A DNA stretch of 64,000 nt, from positions 128,213,373 to 128,277,372 of the forward strand of contig OY987299.1 of the NCBI GenBank assembly GCA_963920635.1. Direction: 5' to 3'. The stretch comes from Pseudeuparius sepicola (lineage: Eukaryota; Arthropoda; Insecta; Coleoptera; Anthribidae). A program made the position numbers and the translations under genes. Shown here piece after piece: positions 45,057 through 57,691 of this stretch; within the stretch, counting starts at the first letter, position 1, and every line of letters begins with the position of its first letter. Under the pieces are notes generated by a model. The model searched no databases and was not told the DNA's origin. It saw only the letters and a program-made list of their open reading frames with translations.

Positions 45057-47415
45057 TATTCATAAATACATTAATTTTAACCACGTCATCAGGGAGGTAC
45101 ATATATGCCGAAAACGCAAAAAAAAATTTTTTGCTGCATGTTTAAATAATGGGGCAATTTATCCCAAATCCCGCGTAACGAGGCGCACCTGAACGCATGT
45201 GGCTACGACGTTATGCTGCAGCACATGGCACCGGCCGCGACGTTGCCATTATTTATTGATAATTTAATTACGAAAAAATATTCAGTTTATGAATTATTTA
45301 CCTAGTTGATATGCCAATAACAGGGTGTTAGCACACCTTGGACTTGGCGTGTTCAGCATCTAACTCGAGAGACCCTTATCACTACACTTTTCACAGCACC
45401 CGCTATAACAATACAAAAGGCCTTCACAATCACACGCACAAAACGCACTCAGTGTCTACAGAGGGTGGAAAATACTGAAACCTCAAAAGACTGAAACTGT
45501 CTCCGAAATTCGCTAGATTTTGAGATTTAAGACAAAAGTTTTATTAAAAAGAACGCAGGCGTCCCATCCGCATTCCACAACTATTATTTATTACGTCAAA
45601 CTTGTCATTGTCAAGGATCTGCTGCCGGTTTCTATTGTATGTGGCGCCATCTCGTTGGTATTAACGTCGCCGAATCTGTGGTTGAGCTCTCAGTCACCCT
45701 CTGTGTGTTCAAAACCGAAAGTCTACAGCGCGCTTTATGACACGGTAACTAGCGAACCTCTCTAATAGATGGCAGCACGTACTACAGAAACCAGAGTTGC
45801 CTACATTCTGTAGGTATATTCGGTACTCTTTGTGCAACATTTTTGCTTTTTTACCAAAACGGTTCTCTAGACAAATGCGGAAATGATAGACATAATAATG
45901 ATCCTTCATGGAGAATGCCTGCAGAATGTCAGTCAAGCTACCGCGGAACTATTTAGAAGCGCGCCACCTATCGGCAGGTAGCGAAACTAAGTACGAAACC
46001 ACAACGACGTTTCATTACGGGAATGCTTTCTACGAATGAAGTAGTGTCAATGAATGCGACATGGGACATAACCTTTAAAAATATCCAAACCAAAATACGG
46101 AGAATGTGCACTGTGAAATACGGGAAACAATAACATCACATGTGCGATTAGTGAGGCGGAGTGCGAGAAACGAAAGGAAATTCACAGTGCACTCTGCAGA
46201 AACTTGGCAAGGATCAATGCCGCATACACCAACGCGCCGCGTGCCGGAAATTCTCGGCGACGGGCAATCGCCAAGCTCCTTTTGCGGAGTTCGGGCTACG
46301 CACATCCTCCTACTCCTACTAACGACTGCACGACAAGGGTTGTGACAAACAGAAGTCAAGAAAGCTAAGGACTTTTAGCAACCCATCATCCCTAACTCGC
46401 CCAGAAATAATACTAAAACTCGGTAGGTTACACATCAGGCTATACCCGGTAACATACCTAACGGCAGGAAAAGAAACTAGAAAAAGCTGTAAAGATCGAA
46501 AGGTGGAAATTAGAAAGATTCAAGTACTTACGACTGAACCAATGTCACAGAGGAGGACCACCCCCACGGAAACGATTCTATTGCAAATATGGATCCCTAG
46601 TAACAATGAAAAGCAAACATAACGAGAAATAAAGGAATGAGAAGTGTATCGTTGGTGATGGTAACCAACTTAAGCGGAAAGTAAGGTAATTTTAAGCAAC
46701 TGTATCCCAGAGATGTTGGCTAATTTTGACGTTCTTATTTCAGAGGAAGCAGAACAATCACAGAACACAACTACTTACTCTAGGAGCGTCTTGGTGTAGT
46801 AAAAAGGATTATCAGTGAACTAGTGAGCGGAAATATTAGTGCCCCAAGCGAAAGTGAGTGAAGTTCGTTTTATCGAGAAAAAATCGTCTTCAGTGGTGTC
46901 GAGGTCCACGAAATCATGTAAGCCCCCTAGTTGAATAGGTACCTACTTAATAAAGCATCCAAAAATCAAAAGGTCACGTAAGCAGTCGTTTATTTATTTT
47001 TCTCGTTGGCATTTATCCCTTAAGGCTCGCCTTAAGGTGTCTCAGGGCAAAACTAACCGTTACAAGAGGTAAGCGTTAACATTTGTCCATAATTTCCGCA
47101 AGCATTTGGCGGAACATTCGCCTACAATACAAATAATTATGTACTGAAAACATTCCTTTAAATTTACGAAAGTTGCGTACATCTGGCAACAATGTTGACG
47201 CGCGCAACGGCAAGCGTCGTCCGATGCCTCATGCGCCCTGAAAGCAATCCAGTGGCAGCCGTAAATAGAGGGCCAAATAGGTAAAAATGCGGTTTAGAAA
47301 AAAAATAATTCCGGCTTTAAAAAAAAGTTGGAATTTTTTTAATTGCGATTTCGCATTTATAGCATTTTTCCCTACCCACTGTTAAAATTAATGTAGTTAT
47401 GAATAAATCACCCTG
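45057..47415. mobile_element. TA-flanked unit with mariner-type tips
   Basis: The tips are CAGGGTGATTTATTCATAA and TTATGAATAAATCACCCTG, with TA on both outer sides (45055-45056 and 47416-47417). The inverted region is about 40 bp. The interior of 2.3 kb has no recognised transposase and is rather GC-rich around 45170-45250 and 46040-46340. It could be one element, or two ends joined by chance with host DNA between. Confidence 0.5.
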
Positions 47416-47573
47416 TATAATGTGTACGTACATTTTAGGTCATAATCACGGCGTAAATAGTCGAATAAAAGGATGTAGGTATATATAATGTACGTACATT
47501 TTATGTCCTTGATAGGGTTAAAATGCGACCAAAAAAATTATTCCTTTATTTCTTCTTTATTTAAAAATATATC

Positions 47574-48025
47574 CAGTGACCGGCAGAAAGTTGGACATAA
47601 ATGGAAAACTTTTTTATTATTAATTTCTCGGAAAATTTTAATTTTGATAAAAGTTGGTGCATCATTTCAAACTCAAAACGCACATATCAAAATTTAAATA
47701 TATCTTTTTGGATACGAGGTAGATTCAAAAATGTCAAAATAGCTCAAGAGTAAAGTACCCTTATTTTTTAAAATATGGTAAAAAGTTACTTACAAAGTAA
47801 GTCAAACCTAGTCAAAAAATAAATAAATTTAACTTTCTTGTATTTTTTTCGACCACCCTGTGTATTACAAAAAACAAAATACCGCAAGCGCAACTTATCA
47901 TCGGATAACACATGAATTTGCTACTAAACTTTAATTTTGTTCGATTAGCAGCTATAAATTTAAATTAATCGAAATCAGTGTTTAAAAATATTAAATTTTT
48001 GTGTCCAACTTTCTGCCGGTCACTG
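47574..48025. mobile_element. MITE with CAGTGACCGGCAGAAAGTTG tips
   Basis: The left tip at 47574 and its complement ending at 48025 are 25-bp inverted repeats. The 452-bp interior is AT-rich and non-coding. The right side abuts TA and the left reads TATC, so the duplication is damaged or absent. Confidence 0.6.
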
Positions 48026-50268
48026 TACTTATGAAACTATACGTATTTTGTTTATTGTTTTTTTGCGGCTATCAAGAGCCGAAGCCAATTTTGGATGGCT
48101 GTCTCGACTTCTTTAGTTTCCTTAGCTACGTTATAATAACTTTTTTGCTTAATTTTCTGAAATAAGGGTACTTTCCTCTTGTACAATTTTTATATTGTTT
48201 GACCTACCTATTCTGTTTGACTTATTGCACCTAATATGATTATTGAACATGCATCAACTTTCGGCATTTTGGTTGTGCAATTAACAAAAAAATTCCCATA
48301 TGTTGCACACTTAAATGACCACACTGTACACGTAGGTATATTTTGAGATAGTTTGTTCACATCACCCTGTATTTTAACGACTTAGCCGTAGTCGGATTCC
48401 CGATGCTTTTCCGTCCATATTTCTAGAAATAATAAAACGATGAATGAATGACAAATAATGAAAACCACAATTTGTCCCTAGTGCGATTTCCATAACCTAA
48501 TTACTGCAAACATAACACTTCCAGTATGAACTCAATGTTTTTAGTACAGGAGATTTAGATGGCTTCAATATTTTGCCTTTGCATCTGCGGCTTCTATCCA
48601 TTTAATTTATGAATAAACAATTCATATAAAACTGCGCGTGGTCTACGAATCCAGCGGTTATATTTCTAGCAATTATTTAACTTTCATTAGTATTTCAACC
48701 GGGTGGCTTCCATAATTCCAATATTAATACGGATTTAATTTCGAGGGATACACACGTTTGCTTTGCTAATTCGAGGAGGAGACAGTATGTTTCGTTTTTG
48801 GAATTAATTTCAGATTATGGTATATGTCAACCGAAAATTTTAATCCTATATCCGACGTTGAAAATTGATAAATTTCTTATGAAGGCTTTTTCAGAAATAT
48901 CGAGGTCCAAACAAATAAGGGCTGCGCAGCAGAAGGGCGTCCTGCTTGGAAATTATATTACCATTTTCTTAAATAAAAGACAACGGAACGACAAATTGAG
49001 TCAGCCAGAGATTTGTATGAAGTTGATACTGCAATCTTTTGTAGTCCATAGCTGGAATAAATAATTCATGAAACTTCTCCGATCCCGTCGCGAATTCGGC
49101 GTCTGCGCTTCTAGGAATTATTTAACTTTCATTAATATTTGATTTGCGCCGCTCTCATAAATTCAATAATAATTTGAATTTAATTTCGCCGGGACCCCGC
49201 ATTTGTTTTACAAATTCCGCCCCCATAAAACACTGTTTCGTTCGTCGGTTCGTCGGGTTAATTTTATCGTCCCTGGAAGGGCAGTTTCGACTCCATTCAG
49301 CGCGGATTTATTGTCGTCTTTGGGATTTTTTTTATTGGAACCATATCATCATGGCGGAATGGAACTCGTGTATCACACATTCGCTCAAATCCAGGAATGG
49401 ACGGCGAAGAAATATAATACGGAAATATAGACGGCTCCGTTTGTCTGAGGTCGACGAAAACAACAACGGGATATCCCTTGGTTGATACTTTTCTTATTAT
49501 ATTATTATTCACATTGCCCAGAGGCGTAGGGGCCGGGTAGCAAATTGGGTTTTATTCTTATATCTTTTTTGAGTCGATCTTTTCGGTCTTTGCAGGTTTG
49601 TCATTTTAGTGCGCCTTTTCATTTTGCAATAAAATGGAAAAGACCGTTTGCGTTGAAATTTGCAAAATGTGCGCCAATACACTTAACTCCAAAATTCGAT
49701 AAATTCAAATTTTAACAACCGTTAACAATGTACCAAAAAGTCAATAACATTTTCACACCATATTTCAAGAAACCCGATGATGTTTTATCAGGTTTTAACA
49801 GGTTTTTTGGGGCACATTTTGCCAATTTCAACTCAAACGGTCGATTGGTTGCAAAATAAAGATGGTGCACTAAAATGATGAACCCGCAAGACCAAACAGA
49901 TAACCCCAAAAAGGTTATGAATATAAAACACATACGCCTCTGGGCTATGGGAATACAAATTGTTTTTACAATGTTGCATTTCAGCGACTAATGGAATGCA
50001 CCAAGTTTCATTTAAATTGCATAACTTTTGTGGAAGTTAGGTATTGCCAAAAATATATTTTTCAAACTGACCCATGTTTATAGAAACTTTTTTGTTCAAA
50101 ATTACATTTTCTACCTGTCATATTACTTTGGCACCATAATTTAGAAACACCCTGTATAACAGAGCGCACACCAAAAGAAAAATATCACAAGCCGCCACTG
50201 CTATTTAATGCGAAAAAATATCAATTTATAAAATATTTATCTAACTTCCGGTTAAACCAGAAGATATA
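48026..50268. other. Intergenic; diverged duplicated blocks at 48640-48790 and 49090-49240
   Basis: The two blocks share CAATTATTTAACTTTCATTA-like and GGATTTAATTTCG-like stretches in the same order, suggesting an old direct duplication or a conserved non-coding module. Composition is less transposon-like than the surroundings. Frames at 48798-49512 show no known domain. Confidence 0.4.
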
Positions 50269-51289
50269 CAGCGTGGCTATACTGTTAACGATAAAAAATT
50301 GGATGATTTGATCAAAGTCAGGCAAAATGGAGCACATTTTGAAAAAATAATTTTTTGAATAGAATGACCCGATTTCTTTTATCGCAAACGAAGCCTATCT
50401 AAGTATAGTGTACGTTTCTAAATTATTTTCGCTCCGCCTGCGGAGTTGCCAAGTTATAATTTTTAAAGTATTGTTTGCCAAATAAGTACTAACCCTTCAT
50501 TAATATTGCTATATCTTTCTTGCGGTTTGATTTTTCCCTTGAAAGTTTAGTTGTGGATTTACACTTAACCATTTTATTATGACGAAGAACCCAGTTGAAA
50601 ATTTGTGTACAGGATTTTTATTTTTTCCTGCCAAAAATCCCGACATTTTCAAACTTAGTTTACTTTTTTTTTTCAAATGGAGCGTACTGTTTAGTTTTTT
50701 TTTTGCGATTGCGGTGTCTGGTACCTATACAAAAATATGGTAAAACTACAGATTGTAAATGAAATTTGCGCTGTCTTAATATCCAGCAGTTGAAAATTTT
50801 GTTTTTATACTGGATTCTTGAAAAACTGCCCGAGGTTAGAGTTAATGTATTTGGCATCAAATTAAAACAAAATAGATGCTCTCTACAATAGAAATAATAA
50901 ATATAGGGTGTTGCATTTGAAGAAAAAATAGTACCTAAATTAAGATTTGAAAATGTCAACTTGGTTCTACGTCATAATAAAATGGTTCAGTGTAAATACA
51001 CAACCAAACTTTCAAGAGAAAAAATCAAGCCACAAGAAACATTATCAATATTAATGAACGATTGGTATTTATTAAAATCACTCGTATTGATATATTTTAA
51101 TAGGCTTCATTTGCAATAAACGAAATCGGGTCATTTCATTTTAAAAATTTATTTGTCGCCACACTTTTTGAAACACCCTGTATATGCCAAACTAATTTTA
51201 AAATATTCTCCATTTTTCCTTATTTGGATCGCCCAAACGGTTTTTTTAAATCCTTACTAATATAGCCACAACCGAAGAAGGACACGCTG
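50269..51289. mobile_element. Foldback element, TA-flanked
   Basis: The tips are CAGCGTG and CACGCTG next to TA. Inside, 50330-50640 mirrors 50950-51160; for example GAATGACCCGATTTC at 50362 pairs with GAAATCGGGTCATTTC at 51122. Non-coding. Confidence 0.65.
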
Positions 51290-52803
51290 TATATTTAAAT
51301 TACAAAAAAGTACCATATCATCAAAATAATATATTTTTTAATTTTTTTCAAAAAAATAGTTTTGGCCTTAACTCAGAATTGATGATACCTACCTTAAACT
51401 AACTTTCTCTAAAAGTTTATATTATTACCTTTAAATCCAGAAGAAAAATGTAGATATATTTTTTGTACAAAATGCAAAAATGCATATTATTTTTTTCGAA
51501 CTCTTCGGCTTTTGAATACATTATCCTTATATCGGCAAATAATACAGCGATTTTTTTAATATTGATTTATTTATAATTATTAATGTGTCACATTGCTTAA
51601 AACATTACTTAAAATCGCATTTGAGATACAAAACCTGTTTTATTTCCGTTTACAAAATGCCAAAACAATTCTTTGTATGTCAAACACCAGGCATAGTGTG
51701 TTCCAAAATTCACCGAAAAAGATACTTTTTAGTCGTGATATATACAGTCGTATGTCTAAAAGTCTCTGATTTAGATATATATAGTAATAATTCGCCTAAA
51801 CTTTACCTAACTTTTCGTTGAAGTTTGAAACTACAGTTTTTCTTTAATTCTTTATAATTCTGGATTGTCCTTACACACTGTATATTCGAGTCGTGAGAGA
51901 TATTCGGCGCACATTACAACGTTTTTGGCACAGGTGGTAGAAAAACTTTACTGGAACATTTGAAGATGAAGTATAAAACATTTATGTTATGTCGGCAGTA
52001 CAGCAATTTAGAGAAAATACTTGCGATACCCTTTTTTACATTATTCTGTAAATTCTATAACAATATCCTATCTGCCTCTCGAGAACCGAAAATTTAACAA
52101 CAGATAACAAGTCTTTACTATAGCCGTAAACATAAGACTTTTGATTTATTTAGACGTTTACACTTAGCAACCACCTTGAAATCGGTTACGATATAATAAT
52201 TTATCCCTATTTAAAAAATAGAAATTAACAACATTTTAGGCAAGCACAAAGTATTAGTAATATATCGAATCTTCAATCTACATGTGTTGTTTTATTATTT
52301 TCTTCCTAACTGTGTTTTAGTTACAAACTTTGTGCCTCTTTTAAAACAAATCAACAGAAATAAACTCTGAAAACGAGAAAAGTACACTTATGATACAGTT
52401 ACACATTCATGATGATGAATTTTTCGTTAGTATATACATTTTTAGGAGTACCTACAAAACCTTCATTGTAGGCCAGGGTGCTTATAGAGAAAGGTGTCAT
52501 TGCCAGTCATTACTTTTTTCCTATTCTCTCAAATTTAATTAAAAGAGGATAACAATGGGTATTTATTTTTCTCTCATATTCCATGGATTTTCTTCGTTCC
52601 GGTCTCGTTGAAAAGCAAAAGAATTAATATCTTAAGGTTTAAGATGGCTGAGGCTCACAATTTGATAAACTGTCACAAGAGCAACTTTACAAACCATTAA
52701 ATACAACAGACAGAGTGAAAGAGTTACTTTGATTGTTGAGTAGAAGCACCATTAACGGACCATTTCATCGTGAATTATTAGAGCTGACCCAAGAACAATA
52801 AAA
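51290..52803. other. Intergenic 3' of the minus-strand neuroligin, AT-rich
   Basis: No gene or clear transposon end. Because the minus-strand gene ends at 53227, its 3' untranslated region may reach here. I cannot choose a polyadenylation site among several candidates on the minus strand. Confidence 0.4.
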
Positions 52804-52859
52804 ATAATATTATTGTATTCTTCTTACGCTAAAATCCACTTACCAAAAACGTTGTTTTT

Positions 52860-52908
52860 GCACTCGACGCGCGTTTCGCTAACCAAGTTAGCATCATCAG
52901 GAGATGAT
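52860..52908 (-). ncRNA. Hammerhead-ribozyme-like motif HH4 (minus copy)
   Basis: CUGAUGA (complement of 52894-52900), one extra U, a 6-bp stem II, GAAA, then ACGCGCGU stem III and C as the cleavage residue. GAG pairs with CUC at the base of stem I. This copy is on the transcribed strand of the adjacent neuroligin gene. Confidence 0.65.
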
Positions 52909-52927
52909 TAGATAGATTAGAGTTCTA

Positions 52928-52976
52928 ATCATATCCTGATGATGCTAACTTGGTTAGCGAAACGCGCGTCGAGTGC
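52928..52976 (+). ncRNA. Hammerhead-ribozyme-like motif HH4 (plus copy)
   Basis: CUGAUGA is at 52936-52942 and an extra U at 52943. Stem II is GCUAAC/GUUAGC (52944-52958), GAAA is at 52959-52962, and self-complementary ACGCGCGU at 52962-52969. Stem I is only two pairs here before mismatches, weaker than the minus copy. Confidence 0.6.
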
Positions 52977-53226
52977 AAAAACAACGTAATTGGTATGTGG
53001 ATTTAAGCGTAAGAAGAATAGTGTACCGCCAATAGGTTCCAAATTCCCAACTTAGATAATATTATTGTGTTTGGACCAACAACTGAGTATGTATTTCTAA
53101 AGAAGAGGAATCATTCAACTCTGGCCATCGCACCTTCCCCTACAAGCCACCGCACACCCATCCCCCACCACCCCCCCACCAGTCCTATATACAACCCCCC
53201 CACCTACGCACACCCTCCCCACTTCA

Positions 53227-54170
53227 TCACACCCTCATCTCGCTCATGGCCGCCTGCGGCAACCTCATGCTCCTGTGGTGGCCGTCGGGGCTCTTCGACC
53301 GGGGCGGCGGCGGCGGCTTCGGCATCGTCGCGTTCCCGTTCGGCGGCTGCACCAGCCCTTGCTGCTGCAGCTCCGCTATCACGCACGCCGCGTTGTTCAT
53401 CATCGCCGAGTTGCGCGGCAACGTCGCGAATCCGTACGGATGGTGGCCCTGGCCGCCCGCCACGCAGTTCTGGACGAGGTTCGGGTTCGGCGGCTGCTTG
53501 GACGACGGGCGGAGGTGCTGCTGCACCTTGCTCATGGCGTGCGCGTCCTGCTGCGCGTCCAGCATCATCGCCGACGTGTCCTGCTCGATGTCCACCACGA
53601 TGCTGGAGCCCTGGTGGTAGTGCTGGTGCTTCGAGATGGTCTCGAACGTCTGCTGGTTCCTCGCCTGCTGCTGCTGCAACGTCTTCACCTCCATCCTGGT
53701 CTTGTCCCTCTGGTAGTACACGCCGGCGAAGATCAGCACGTTGAGTATCAGCAGCGAGCAGCCGATGGCGATGGTGACGCTCAGCGCCGTCGAGTACGCG
53801 GCGTACCCGGCCGCCTCCAGGCTCTGCAGGGGATCGCCGGACAAGTTGTTCTGGTTCTGGAACAGCTGCGGGTTGTAGCCGACGCTCACGCACGTCGTCG
53901 CGACGGTCTCTATGGTGGTGGGGGCGTCCAGGGCGGCCAAGGTGGAGTTGGGGCGCCTGCGCAGTTCGACGGTGGGATCGTAGTAGGCGAGGCGGGAGAA
54001 GGGGTCGGGTCTGACGGCGCCGTCGTACAGGTCGGCGCTGTTGTGGTTCCTGAAGAGGTTGTGGCGCGCGACGACGTCCTCCATGCCGGCCCTGTGCAGT
54101 TCGGGGATGAGGCGCAGCCAGACGCTGAGCTGGTGGGCGCGGAAGTGGTTCTTCATGCGCGGTTTCATGC
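53227..54170 (-). CDS. Nlg: Neuroligin, last exon (C-terminal part)
   Basis: Postsynaptic adhesion protein that binds neurexin. This exon follows a TTCTTTCCAG acceptor (minus strand, 54180-54171), entering with two bases that complete a split codon (phase 1 intron). It opens MKPRMKNHFRAHQLSVWLRL, then IPELHRAGMEDVV, the conserved close of the neuroligin ectodomain. After a stalk of about 100 residues comes a transmembrane helix (residues 127-152 counted from this Met: LSVTIAIGCSLLILNVLIFA). The cytoplasmic part has a Gln-rich segment, a Pro run (MPKPPPPPRSKSPDG) and ends MSEMRV, a PDZ-ligand-like tail. The exon is strikingly GC-rich. Long frames on the opposite strand are shadows. It is convergent with the neuroligin-like gene ending at 20615. 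Confidence 0.92.
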
Positions 54171-54570
54171 CTGGAAAGAAGGGAGGGGATTAGGTTCTGC
54201 CAGACTCGGAATTTACGTGTTTACGACTGGCGCTTGTGTTGTTGTTATCAGATATAATAATACGCGCGTTTCCATAATCCATAATAGATAGGGCCTCAGG
54301 CTATGGGATTATCGACACGTGTATAGAAGACATGACTGTATAATACGTGTTACAAGATATTGTGTTTTGCTCGATAAATCGCTTAGTGAACAACAGTGTA
54401 AATGAAACACAAACATAAACACTATACCTAGTATAAGTCAAAATATTTGTATTGATCGTAGATAAGCGACCACTTAAAAACAGCAGGTCGCCCTTCAAAT
54501 AATAAAACACAGAAACCTTTTTATAGTGTATATATGAAATTTTACTGAAAACATTAGTATAAATATATTA
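54171..54570. other. Intron of the minus-strand neuroligin, before a Penelope insertion
   Basis: No feature recognised besides the splice acceptor at its left edge. Confidence 0.5.
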
Positions 54571-55272
54571 CAGACCGCTGGTTGGCTGGCACCGCTATGG
54601 GTAATCTGGCAAGTCCAATAATGGCTAATTTAGTTATGGAAAATCTTTATTGACACAGTGTTATCAAAATTACATTTTCGCATTCCGTTTATCAAAATAT
54701 ATGTTGACGACACTATTTTAGCCATACCGGTAGATGAAGTAGATAACATAGTAAGTTATTTCAATTCTTACCACGAGAAGATACAATTCACTTTAGAAAA
54801 GGAAAATGCTGCAGATTGTTCACTTCCTTTCCTTGACACAAGATTAATTAGGAATAAAGATCAAACTATTGCAACAGACTGGTATCAAAAAGATATTTGC
54901 TCGGGTAAATTGTTAAATTATCACTCAAAGCACCCCTTTAAACAAAAACTGAATGTACTTATTTCTACTAAAAACAAAATCTTAAAACTAAGCAGTATTC
55001 AGTTTAAAAATAAAAATATTGAACTTTTTAAATAAAAATTAAAAATGAATGATTATCCTACTAGTTTAACTAACAGAATAATAAATGAAGATATAACTAA
55101 CTAATAACAACAGTCACAAAACTGCAGTTAATCAAACAAGTAAATATTCAAAAATTCCTTATATCAAGGGACTTTCTGAGTCTCTTAGGTCCGTACTTTC
55201 GACTGAAAATAGTAGATAAAGTCGTTTTTTATCATGAAAAAACCGTTGGAAATCTTTTTTCTTCAAAGTTAC
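54571..55272 (+). pseudogene. Penelope RT, C-terminal part, broken
   Basis: It begins with AGTAMGNLASPIMANLVMEN (the conserved G-x-AMG-x-x-x-SP motif) and a stop at 54651. It continues with IKIYVDDTILAIPVDEVDN (catalytic YVDD, about 54690), then IQFTLEKENAADCSLPFLDT and a thumb region to about 55035. A weaker linker (YIKGLSESLRSVLSTENSR, about 55160) is followed by VYAISCNQ, where the array cuts in. Confidence 0.8.
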
Positions 55273-55273
55273 C

Positions 55274-56893
55274 TGGTTTATGCAATTTCTTGCAATCAGT
55301 ACAAGGCTAAGGGTTATCCGAGCCATTTTTGTTCTAAAAATTCTCGAAGATAGGAAGATTTACGAAAATTGAGTACCCACCTGCCCTAGGAACAACCTAT
55401 AACCACTGTTGGACTTATGAAACTATCTCAACAAAATTAACAACAACAAATATATACAATTATAAAATAACAAAATAAACAATACCTAATCACACAAAAC
55501 AATTACAAAAATACACAGGAAAACTAAATAAATTGTTAAAAAACATTGACCGAAAATGTGAGGTTATGAAACAATATCATCGACGTTAGTTCAACTAATG
55601 GCCACTTTGCGCGGCGATCTCAATTTGAATTCCCAATAATTCACGCTAAACTCTCAGCCTCGGCCGAATGTCTAATATGGTTTATGCAATTTCTTGCAAT
55701 CAGTACAAGGCTAAGGGTTATCCGAGCCATTTTTGTTCTAAAAATTCTCGAAGATAGGAAGATTTACGAAAATTGAGTACCCACCTGCCCTAGGAACAAC
55801 CTATAACCACTGTTGGACTTATGAACCTATCTCAACAAAATTAACAACAACAAATATATACAATTATAAAATAACAAAATAAACAATACCTAATCACACA
55901 AAACAATTACAAAAATACACAGGAAAACTAAATAAATTGTTAAAGAACATTGACCGAAAATGTGAGGTTATGAAACAATATCATCGACGTTAGTTCAACT
56001 AATTGCCACTTTGCGCGGCGATCTTAATTTGAATTCCCAATAATTCACGCTAAACTCTCAGCCTCGGCCGAATGTCGAATATGGTTTATGCAATTTCTTG
56101 CAATCAGTGCAAGGCTAAGGGTTATCCGAGCCATTTTTGTTCTAAAAATTCTCGAAGATAGGAAGATTTACGAAAATTGAGTACCCACCTGCCCTAGGAA
56201 CAACCTATAACCACTGTTGGACTTATGAACCTATCTCAACAAAATTAACAACAACAAATATATACAATTATAAAATAACAAAATAAACAATACCTAATCA
56301 CACAAAACAATTACAAAAATACACAGGAAAACTAAATAAATTGTTAAAGAACATTGACCGAAAATGTGAGGTTATGAAACAATATCATCGACGTTAGTTC
56401 AACTAATTGCCACTTTGCGCGGCGATCTTAATTTGAATTCCCAATAATTCACGCTAAACTCTCAGCCTCGGCCGAATGTCGAATACCTATGGTTTATGCA
56501 ATTTCTTGCAATCAGTGCAAGGCTAAGGGTTATCCGAGCCATTTTTGTTCTAAAAATTCTCGAAGATAGGAAGATTTACGAAAATTGAGTACCCACCTGC
56601 CCTAGGAACAACCTATAACCACTGTTGGACTTATGAACCTATCTCAACAAAATTAACAACAACAAATATATACAATTATAAAATAACAAAATAAACAATA
56701 CCTAATCACACAAAACAATTACAAAAATACACAGGAAAACTAAATAAATTGTTAAAAAACATTGACCGAAAATGTGAGGTTATGAAACAATATCATCGAC
56801 GTTAGTTCAACTAATGGCCACTTTGCGCGGCGATCTTAATTTGAATTCCCAATAATTCACGCTAAACTCTCAGCCTCGGCCGAATGTCGAATA
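55274..56893. repeat. Tandem array: four units of about 404 bp
   Basis: Unit starts, marked by TGGTTTATGCAATTTCTTGC, are at 55274, 55678, 56082, 56490 and a last partial one at 56894 (spacings 404, 404, 408, 404). Units are almost identical. Each consists of about 28 bp of Penelope sequence (the codons just before the GIY-YIG core) plus about 376 bp of foreign sequence. The foreign part occurs alone at 62323-62670, which shows it is a separate repeat. Confidence 0.92.
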
Positions 56894-57256
56894 TGGTTTA
56901 TGCAATTTCTTGCAATCAGTGCAGTACCTAAGTTGTACGTTGGGCAAACTAAACAAAATATAAAAAATAGAACACGTGAAAATCAATATTCATGTAATGA
57001 AAAATATAAAAATAAACGTGAAATGACTGCATTAGCACAACATCATTTTGAACTTGAACATGACTTTGATTTTGATGAAGTTAAAGTTTTGGATAGAGAA
57101 CCTAACTATTACAAACGACTTTTCAGTAAAATGCTATTTATTCAGAGTTATAACAAAAATACTATTAATAAAAAATCGGATACTGATAATTTGAGCACAA
57201 TATACTGCAATCTTATTAGAAATTTTATAAAAGTGAACATCCCTGTAACTCAATAA
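56894..57256 (+). pseudogene. Penelope GIY-YIG endonuclease
   Basis: It resumes the element after the array: VYAISCNQC, a stop, then LYVGQTKQNIKNRTRENQYS and ALAQHHFELEHDFDFDEVKV, LDREPNYYKRLFSKMLFIQS. These are the GIY-YIG core (YVG, the Arg of NRT-R, His) and the Penelope-specific C-terminal part. It ends at TAA 57254-57256. Only the in-frame stop near 56929 and the upstream array break it; the catalytic-side residues look intact. Confidence 0.8.
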
Positions 57257-57691
57257 AATATATCTAAATAATTATCAGTCCACTTTTTTCCCTTCCGTTT
57301 TTTGCTTCGTACGTGTTCAACTATCTCCCTCATATTTTGCACTCTTATTAGTTGAGCAGAAGACGTTTAATACCTGGGTATTTTATGATTTGTTGTTTTA
57401 CCTTATATGTTGTCTCCATTGAACCTATGACATGTATGTTTTTGTTACTGATGTGTAATATGTTGCACAGTATTTGTCAGTCATACCAGAGATCGCACAA
57501 GGTGAGGTTGTTTGTCCATGTTTCAGTTTTGTTTTGTGTGGCGTTTACTATCTGTGTATTTTAATATCAATAACAAAGTAATATTTTATAGGTATGTATA
57601 TAAATAGGATCTTTTTTACAATGAAAGTACTCCTAGTGTGATATTGTACGTATTTATTGTTTTTTTGTTTTTGTACTACAGTTGTTTCTTT

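Larger units (their letters stand above)
52817..53055. mobile_element. Short inverted-repeat element with two hammerhead-like motifs (HH4)
   Basis: Flanked by a perfect 13-bp direct repeat, ATAATATTATTGT (52804-52816 and 53056-53068). The arms are 52818-52913 and 52926-53022, with a 12-bp spacer. Each arm carries a hammerhead-like motif with a GCUAAC/GUUAGC stem II. At 239 bp it is the smallest of the four. It sits about 170 bp beyond the stop of the minus-strand neuroligin, probably in its 3' untranslated region. Confidence 0.8.

Noticed and set aside
48798..49512. Open frames of 70-113 residues on both strands
   Set aside because: No domain, splice context or codon pattern; they overlap each other on opposite strands in a duplicated non-coding block.
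53067..54291. Several long plus-strand frames, Arg/Ala/Ser-rich
   Set aside because: They are antisense shadows of the GC-rich neuroligin exon; the minus frame has the domain content and the splice acceptor.
55274..56893. Possible Helitron end (CTAA after a GC-rich hairpin) at the array units
   Set aside because: The CTAA occurs only after the first unit; other units and the solo copy end differently and show no TC start.
55274..56893. Possible hammerhead within the 404-bp repeat unit
   Set aside because: Neither strand has a CUGANGA box with GAAA at the right distance.
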